Positions 7,547 through 12,190 of a DNA stretch of 12,190 nt are shown here, piece after piece. The position numbers and the translations under genes were made by a program. The stretch comes from Flavobacterium sp. (GTDB lineage Bacteria; Bacteroidota; Bacteroidia; Flavobacteriales; Flavobacteriaceae): the NCBI GenBank assembly GCA_024709705.1, contig JANJWE010000296.1, positions 1 to 12,190 of the forward strand. The letters run 5' to 3'. Each line of letters starts with the position of its first letter. Position 1 is the first letter of the stretch. Under the pieces are notes generated by a model. It ran no database searches, had not been told where the DNA came from, and saw only the letters and a list, made by a program, of their open reading frames with translations.

Positions 7547-7593
7547 TCTCAAAGATAAAAAGAACAAAAGGTTTTGTTTACCTAGGAAGTGTT

Positions 7594-7623
7594 AAAAAAA
7601 ATTCCCGATGGCTATCGGGAATT
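7594..7623 (-). terminator. Rho-independent terminator of the S9 peptidase gene
   Basis: On the minus strand AATTCCCGAT-AGCC-ATCGGGAATT (plus-strand arms 7600-7609 and 7614-7623) is followed by a run of T (plus-strand As 7594-7600). It starts four bases after the peptidase stop and isolates it from the kinase gene on the same strand. Confidence 0.92.
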
Positions 7624-7626
7624 AAA

Positions 7627-9531
7627 TTATAAGGTTTCTTTTAACCAAGAAAAGAATTCGCGTTGCCAAACCATAGCATTTTGAGGTTGAAGCACCCAAT
7701 GATTTTCTTCCGGAAAATAGATAAATCTACTTTTGATACCTTGCAATTGAGCCGCTTGAAAGGCTTCTTGTCCTTGACCAATGGGCACACGAAAATCTTT
7801 TCCACCTTGAATGATTAAGATAGGCGTATCCCATTGGGTTACATTTTTAATGGGATTAAATTGCGAATAGGTTTTTTGAGCCAAAGTATTGGTTTTATCC
7901 CAATACGGTCCGCCCAAATCCCAGTCGGTAAAAAACACCTCTTCGGTTGTCCCATACATGCTTTCTAGATTGAAAACTCCACAATGCGAGATAAACGATT
8001 TAAAACGTTTGTTGTGTATTCCGGCTAAATAAAAAACGGAATAACCACCATAACTTGCACCTACAGCTCCTAAACGTGATTGGTCTACATAACTTTCCTT
8101 AGCCACATCGTCAATGGCAGAAAGGTAATCATCCATCACTTGTCCGCCCCAGTCTTTGCTGATTTGTTCGTTCCATTCAACCCCATGACCCGGCATTCCT
8201 CGGCGGTTTGGAGCCACTACTACATAACCCTGAGAAGCCATCAAACTGAAATTCCATCTAAAGGAGTAAAATTGTGATAGAGCTCCTTGAGGTCCTCCTT
8301 GACAATACAATAATGCAGGGTATTTTTTTGAGGCATCAAAATTGGGAGGAAGAATAACCCAAACCAACATTTTTTTTCCATCGGTTGTAGTTACATATCT
8401 TTTTTCAAATTTGGGTAAAGCTAGTTTTTTATAGATTTCATCATTTACTTTGGTGATTTGTAACCACGTTTTTTTCTTAAAATCATAGGAATAAATTTCT
8501 TTTGCATGGTTCATGTCGGTTCTACCCACAATAATTTTATCACCTGAAAATCCCACAATATCCGTGACATCAAAATCACCCGATGTAATTTGACGCACCG
8601 TAATAGCTATTCGAGTTAATCCCGGAAAGTTTACTTCAAACAATTGTTTGGTACCATCAACCGGAGCTAAGAAATAGACTTTTTTTCCATCGGCACTCCA
8701 AGTGAAACTGTCCACTGTTCCGTCCCAATTAGCGGTTAAGTTCATGTCCATTCCTTTAAAACGTACAATTATGTCGTTCTTGTCGGCCTCAAAACCATCG
8801 CGTTTCATTTGCAGCCACGACAATTCGCCATTAGGTGAAATGGTGGGATGCGTGTCGTAACCTAAATTGTTTTCGGTTAGATTGGTAGTGGTTTGGGTTT
8901 CTAAGTTGTACTCGTATAAATCGGTATTGGTAGAAACGGCATATGCAGTACCTGATTTCTTTTTGCAAACATAAATAATGCTTTTCCCGTCTTTTGACCA
9001 AACGTAATCTTCGTCGCCACCAAATGGTTTTTGAGGAGAATCAAACGGTTCGTCTTTCATGATGTCAAAAAAGGAGTTTTCTTTACCTATTTCTGAAAAA
9101 CCAACGTGATTGTGTTTGCCTTCATTCCAGCTGTCCCAGTGGCGGTAATTTAGTCCGTTATAAACTTGAACATCCGACTTGTTAAGTTCAGGGTAAATAT
9201 CTTTTCCGTTTATCTTTTCCATTTTCACTTCTTTGTGAGAAAGGAGAAATTTTCCGTTAGAAGAAATATTTTTATCGTTTAAAAGTTCTTTGGTTTCGGT
9301 AATTTCTGTAGCAATGCCGCCATTAATTGGAATGCTGTAAAATTTGGAATTAGATTTATTTTCTTCTACAGAAGGTGTAGCAACTTTGTAAATGATATTT
9401 TTTCCATCTTTGGAAATACCTAAAGGCGAAACTCTGCCCAATTTCCATAGAGTTTCCGGAGTTAACACTTGTTGAGCGGTTGAGGTTGTTAATCCCATAA
9501 AACAACTTAAAATTAAAATTAGATTTTTCAT
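7627..9531 (-). CDS. Secreted S9 family serine peptidase (DPP5/acylaminoacyl-peptidase-like)
   Basis: Probably a periplasmic exopeptidase that removes dipeptides or acylated residues from peptides. The 634-residue protein starts with a signal peptide (MKNLILILSCFMGLTTSTA, cleavage likely after A19). An N-terminal beta-propeller (about 25-375) contains repeats of the type 'WSxDGKxIxY' (178-187, 278-287). The C-terminal alpha/beta-hydrolase domain (about 385-634) carries the triad: S493 in GASYGGY, D579 in GGKDFRVP and H611 in ENHW. HGG-like oxyanion motif QGGPQG is at 411-416. Length and layout fit bacterial dipeptidyl-peptidase 5 and related prolyl oligopeptidase family enzymes; exact specificity is not readable. 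The ATG at 9531 follows an A/T-rich leader without Shine-Dalgarno. It is transcribed alone, with its own terminator. Peptide scavenging is typical of Flavobacteriia. Confidence 0.92.
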   Translation of the reverse strand: MKNLILILSCFMGLTTSTAQQVLTPETLWKLGRVSPLGISKDGKNIIYKVATPSVEENKSNSKFYSIPINGGIATEITETKELLNDKNISSNGKFLLSHKEVKMEKINGKDIYPELNKSDVQVYNGLNYRHWDSWNEGKHNHVGFSEIGKENSFFDIMKDEPFDSPQKPFGGDEDYVWSKDGKSIIYVCKKKSGTAYAVSTNTDLYEYNLETQTTTNLTENNLGYDTHPTISPNGELSWLQMKRDGFEADKNDIIVRFKGMDMNLTANWDGTVDSFTWSADGKKVYFLAPVDGTKQLFEVNFPGLTRIAITVRQITSGDFDVTDIVGFSGDKIIVGRTDMNHAKEIYSYDFKKKTWLQITKVNDEIYKKLALPKFEKRYVTTTDGKKMLVWVILPPNFDASKKYPALLYCQGGPQGALSQFYSFRWNFSLMASQGYVVVAPNRRGMPGHGVEWNEQISKDWGGQVMDDYLSAIDDVAKESYVDQSRLGAVGASYGGYSVFYLAGIHNKRFKSFISHCGVFNLESMYGTTEEVFFTDWDLGGPYWDKTNTLAQKTYSQFNPIKNVTQWDTPILIIQGGKDFRVPIGQGQEAFQAAQLQGIKSRFIYFPEENHWVLQPQNAMVWQREFFSWLKETL

Positions 9532-9563
9532 TTTTAAAAAAATTAAAGGCTAAAAGTAACGAT

Positions 9564-9593
9564 TTTATAGCTACTTTTGAACTTATTTGTCAA
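9564..9593 (-). promoter_or_regulatory. Possible promoter of the S9 peptidase gene
   Basis: On the minus strand TTGACA (plus 9588-9593) and TATAAA (plus 9564-9569) are 18 bp apart, about 33 bp before the ATG at 9531. This resembles an E. coli-type promoter; the Bacteroidetes -7 element TAnnTTTG is not matched. In an AT-rich spacer such matches arise by chance, so this is weak. Confidence 0.25.
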
Positions 9594-9637
9594 CTACTTT
9601 TTAAAAATAGGATACATTTAAATCAAAAAAATTGAAG

Positions 9638-10753
9638 ATGCAACTTAGTTTTTGGGAACTTAAAAATTGGTTTACAAATGTAGATTTCACTATTGTGGGT
9701 AGCGGAATCGTGGGGTTGCATTGTGCTCTGGAATTACGTGAAAAATTTCCATTAGCTAAAATTCTGATTCTCGAAAAAGGGGCACTTCCTCAAGGGGCAA
9801 GTACTAAAAATGCCGGATTTGCTTGTTTTGGTTCGGTTTCAGAAATTTTGGATGATTTGAATTCGCATTCAGAAGATGAGGTTATTCAATTGGTTCAAAA
9901 AAGATGGAACGGTTTGCAATTACTACGTAAACGTATTGGTGATAAAGTTTTAGACTTAAAACCTTTTGGCGGATATGAATTGTTTTTAAAAGATGACAAA
10001 TCAATGTATGAAGAATGTTTACAGAAGCTTCCGTTTGTCAATGAAATGTTGAAACCTTTGTTTAAGAACGACGTTTTTTCAAAAGAAATTGACCGATTTG
10101 CATTTCAAGGCATTCAAGAATATGTGCTTTTTAATCCCTATGAGGCACAAATTGATACCGGAAATATGATGCAAGAACTTTTGAGAACGGCTTCCAATCA
10201 GAACATTTTAATTCTAAATCAACAAACGGTAACTTCCTATATTGATAAAAATAATGCAGTGGAGGTTGTTTTGGACAATTTTTCTTTTTCAACTCGAAAA
10301 TTACTTTTTGCTACAAACGGTTTTGCTAATGAACTCACTAAAGGCGAAGTGAAACCGGCCAGAGCTCAGGTTTTAATAACTAAACCCATTCCTGATTTGG
10401 ATATTAAAGGAACTTTTCATTTAGATAAAGGGTATTACTATTTTCGAAATTTTGAAGATAGAATTTTATTAGGCGGAGGCCGAAATCTGGATTTTGAAGG
10501 CGAAACTACCACAGAGTTAGCTCAAACAGAAATCATTCAAAATAAGTTGGAGCAATTGCTAAAAGAAGTAATTTTGCCCAAACATACTTTTGAAATAGAA
10601 CACCGGTGGAGTGGCATAATGGGAGTAGGAAACCATAAAAACCCCATTGTAAAAAGGCTGAGTGAAAATGTGTACTGTGGAGTACGACTTGGAGGGATGG
10701 GAGTTGCCATTGGGAGTTTAATTGGAAAAGAATTAGCAGATTTAATCGATTAA
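9638..10753 (+). CDS. FAD-dependent oxidoreductase, DAO family
   Basis: Flavoenzyme of the D-amino-acid oxidase/glycine oxidase superfamily, which oxidises amines or amino acids; the substrate cannot be read from sequence. The 371 residues begin with a Rossmann fold: GSGIVG (21-26) binds the FAD diphosphate and E46, at the end of the second strand (ILILEKG), the ribose. STKNAGFA (55-62) matches the segment near the isoalloxazine ring in this family. FATNGFAN is at 224-231, and the C-terminal part has RWSGIMG (323-329) and GGMGVAIGS (352-360), which closes on the FAD. There is no signal peptide, so it is cytoplasmic. ATG 9638 is preferred; TTG 9632 in the same frame is possible. The divergent S9 peptidase shares the 106-bp upstream region. 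mtgA starts 3 bp after the stop, so the two are probably co-transcribed, although their functions have no evident link. Confidence 0.88.
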   Translation: MQLSFWELKNWFTNVDFTIVGSGIVGLHCALELREKFPLAKILILEKGALPQGASTKNAGFACFGSVSEILDDLNSHSEDEVIQLVQKRWNGLQLLRKRIGDKVLDLKPFGGYELFLKDDKSMYEECLQKLPFVNEMLKPLFKNDVFSKEIDRFAFQGIQEYVLFNPYEAQIDTGNMMQELLRTASNQNILILNQQTVTSYIDKNNAVEVVLDNFSFSTRKLLFATNGFANELTKGEVKPARAQVLITKPIPDLDIKGTFHLDKGYYYFRNFEDRILLGGGRNLDFEGETTTELAQTEIIQNKLEQLLKEVILPKHTFEIEHRWSGIMGVGNHKNPIVKRLSENVYCGVRLGGMGVAIGSLIGKELADLID

Positions 10754-10756
10754 TTT

Positions 10757-11437
10757 ATGATAAGAAAAATATTTCGTTTCCTTTGGAAAGCGATGTTGTG
10801 GTTTTTTGGGATTTCAATTTTTTTAGTGATTCTCTTGAAATTTGTTCCGGTTCCATTTACTCCTTTGATGGCAATTCGAGCTGTTGAGCAGAAAAGTGCC
10901 GGAAAAGAAATGACTTGTAGTCATGACTGGGTACCACTCGAAGAAATTTCAATTAATCTTCAAAAAGCAGTCATAGCCAGTGAGGATGGCAATTTTTTAA
11001 CTCATAATGGTTTTGATTTTAAAGCTATTGAAAAAGCCATGGAAGCCAATAAAAAAGGGAAAAAATTACGAGGGGGAAGTACAATTTCACAACAAACTGC
11101 CAAAAATGTTTTTCTTTGGCAAGGCCGTAGCTACCTTAGAAAAGGATTGGAAGCCTACTTTACGGTTTTGATAGAACTCATTTGGGGTAAAGAACGTATC
11201 ATGGAAGTTTATTTAAACAGTATCGAAATGGGCGACGGTGTTTATGGTGCTCAAGAAGCTTCTCGGGTTTGGTATCGAAAAGATGCCATTCATTTAACGC
11301 CTCGTGAAGCAGCCGGAATTGCAGCTATTTTGCCCAATCCACGAAAATTTAAAGCGACCAATTCTTCCAATTATATCAATCGAAGAAAGAATCATATTGA
11401 AAGACAAATGAGCTATTTGGGTAAAATAGAATATTAA
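10757..11437 (+). CDS. mtgA: Monofunctional biosynthetic peptidoglycan glycosyltransferase
   Basis: Inner-membrane GT51 enzyme that polymerises lipid II into glycan strands without a transpeptidase domain. The 226 residues match the family's usual size (E. coli MtgA has 242). One N-terminal membrane anchor (about 10-31) is followed by the catalytic domain. GT51 motifs in order: ASEDGNFLTHNGFD (74-87) with the catalytic base E76; RGGSTISQQTAKNVFL (105-120); a segment around WGKERIMEVYLNSIEMG (143-159) with the second conserved glutamate E157; and GVYGAQEAS. All are intact. The start at 10757 is 3 bp after the oxidoreductase stop and has no separate promoter, so expression depends on that gene's transcript. 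The gene ends before a bidirectional terminator. Confidence 0.95.
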   Translation: MIRKIFRFLWKAMLWFFGISIFLVILLKFVPVPFTPLMAIRAVEQKSAGKEMTCSHDWVPLEEISINLQKAVIASEDGNFLTHNGFDFKAIEKAMEANKKGKKLRGGSTISQQTAKNVFLWQGRSYLRKGLEAYFTVLIELIWGKERIMEVYLNSIEMGDGVYGAQEASRVWYRKDAIHLTPREAAGIAAILPNPRKFKATNSSNYINRRKNHIERQMSYLGKIEY

Positions 11438-11488
11438 ATATTTCAACGGAAATTAAATTTTAGATATCACTAATTGTTTTACAAAAAG

Positions 11489-11540
11489 AAAACCACCAAT
11501 TCACAACATACATTTTGTGAATTAGTGGTTTTTTATTTTT
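11489..11540. terminator. Bidirectional terminator between convergent mtgA and prolyl oligopeptidase genes
   Basis: Arms of 18 bp (11489-11506 and 11515-11532, one mismatch) enclose an 8-base loop. The plus strand continues with a T-rich tail to 11540, and the minus strand reads TTTTCTTTTTG past the stem. It sits between two converging genes, so it most likely ends both transcripts. Confidence 0.88.
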
Positions 11541-11553
11541 CTGAAATTACTTT

Positions 11554-12190
11554 TTAGATTTTTATAATCCCCATATTAAATAAGGTAAACGCCTGAATGT
11601 CTGCGTTTTCTTCAATGGTTTTAGAGATTGGTTTTCCGGCTCCGTGTCCAGCATTTACATCTATTCGTATTAAGACAGGGTTTGTGCCGGCTTGTTTGTC
11701 TTGTAATTCTGCAGCAAATTTAAAACTATGTGCCGGAACTACGCGGTCATCATGATCGGCTGTAGTTACTAGGGTTGCCGGATATTGAACCCCTTTTTTT
11801 ACATTATGTACCGGAGAATAGTTTTTCAAATATTCAAACATTTCTTTACTGTCGTTTACTGTACCGTAATCATAAGCCCATCCGGCACCGGCAGTAAAAG
11901 TATGGTATCGTAACATATCCAGTACTCCAACAGCAGGAAGTGCAACTTTGGCCAAATCGGGTCTTTGAGTCATTACGGCTCCAACCAATAAACCATCATT
12001 TGAACCTCCTCTAATGGCTAAATAATCTGAAGATGTATACTTTTGAGCGATTAAATATTCTCCTGCTGCAATAAAGTCGTCAAAAACATTTTGTTTTTTC
12101 ATTTGTATACCGGCATCATGCCATTTTTTTCCATACTCGCCACCGCCTCTGAGATTTACAACAGCATAAATTCCGCCATTTTCCATCCAT
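11554..12190 (-). CDS. Prolyl oligopeptidase (S9A), C-terminal part
   Basis: Serine peptidase that cleaves short peptides after proline. The frame runs off the right edge (codon TGG precedes the first Met in the window), so only the last 210 or so of about 700 residues are seen: most of the catalytic domain. Counting from the Met at 12184-12186: NLRGGGEYG (11-19), nucleophile S62 in [10 protein letters not shown]103 in AGWAYDYG (matching the proline-stacking Trp595 of porcine prolyl oligopeptidase), D146 and R148 in HDDRVVP, and H181 in AGHGAGKP. These mark S9A rather than oligopeptidase B. The odd point is D64: the family normally has GGSNGG here. A signal peptide, if any, lies outside the window. 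It converges with mtgA and shares its terminator. Confidence 0.93.
   Translation of the reverse strand, partial: WMENGGIYAVVNLRGGGEYGKKWHDAGIQMKKQNVFDDFIAAGEYLIAQKYTSSDYLAIRGGSNDGLLVGAVMTQRPDLAKVALPAVGVLDMLRYHTFTAGAGWAYDYGTVNDSKEMFEYLKNYSPVHNVKKGVQYPATLVTTADHDDRVVPAHSFKFAAELQDKQAGTNPVLIRIDVNAGHGAGKPISKTIEENADIQAFTLFNMGIIKI

Noticed and set aside
7550..7557. TATCTTTG (minus strand), a perfect Bacteroidetes -7 element just before the kinase ATG
   Set aside because: It ends only three bases before the ATG, which would require a leaderless message, and no TTG lies at the usual 19-21 bp upstream. Probably chance in AT-rich DNA.
9499..9508. Cys10 in the S9 peptidase signal sequence as a lipoprotein lipobox
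   Set aside because: The residues before Cys (LILS) do not fit a good lipobox and the hydrophobic stretch continues past it to a normal cleavage site (STA-Q).
9572..9579. TACTTTTG as a -7 element for the FAD oxidoreductase
   Set aside because: It fits TAnnTTTG, but there is no -33 TTG at the right distance, so it does not stand as a promoter.
9632..9637. TTG start for the FAD oxidoreductase, and a similar TTG at 7567 for the kinase
   Set aside because: In both cases an ATG lies a few codons downstream and gives the expected N-terminus, so the ATG was chosen.

Overview
The window is AT-rich, has A-rich translation starts with no clear Shine-Dalgarno sequence, and encodes proteins typical of the Flavobacteriia (Bacteroidetes), probably Flavobacterium or a close relative. 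This is inferred from gene content and style, because there is no rRNA to place it. It looks like ordinary chromosome: I see no insertion sequence, phage gene, CRISPR array, tRNA or rRNA. Ten protein genes are present, two of them cut by the window edges.

Left part (1-1843): the 3' part of accB (biotin carboxyl carrier protein) and complete accC (biotin carboxylase) form a short operon for acetyl-CoA carboxylase, the first step of fatty acid synthesis. Their spacer holds 8-bp tandem repeats, and a strong terminator closes the operon.

Centre (1844-7546): this is the most interesting part. A membrane family 2 glycosyltransferase is followed by a sigma-54-dependent, NtrC-type response regulator. 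A hybrid histidine kinase (HisKA-HATPase-REC-HPt) runs towards the regulator on the other strand, and the two genes overlap by 12 bp at their 3' ends. The 312-bp region before the glycosyltransferase contains a good -24/-12 (sigma-54) promoter candidate. About 120 bp upstream of its predicted start lies a perfect inverted repeat, TTTACACA-N8-TGTGTAAA, with further half-sites around it. The simplest reading is a local circuit: kinase, internal phosphorelay, regulator, enhancer, then sigma-54 transcription of a glycosyltransferase that makes or exports a surface polysaccharide. The target assignment is inference.

Right part (7594-12190): a secreted S9 serine peptidase on the minus strand ends in a clear terminator. 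Divergent from it is an FAD-dependent oxidoreductase followed after 3 bp by mtgA, a monofunctional peptidoglycan glycosyltransferase. A bidirectional terminator separates mtgA from the C-terminal part of a prolyl oligopeptidase on the minus strand. In that protein the residue two places after the nucleophile serine, normally glycine, is aspartate.
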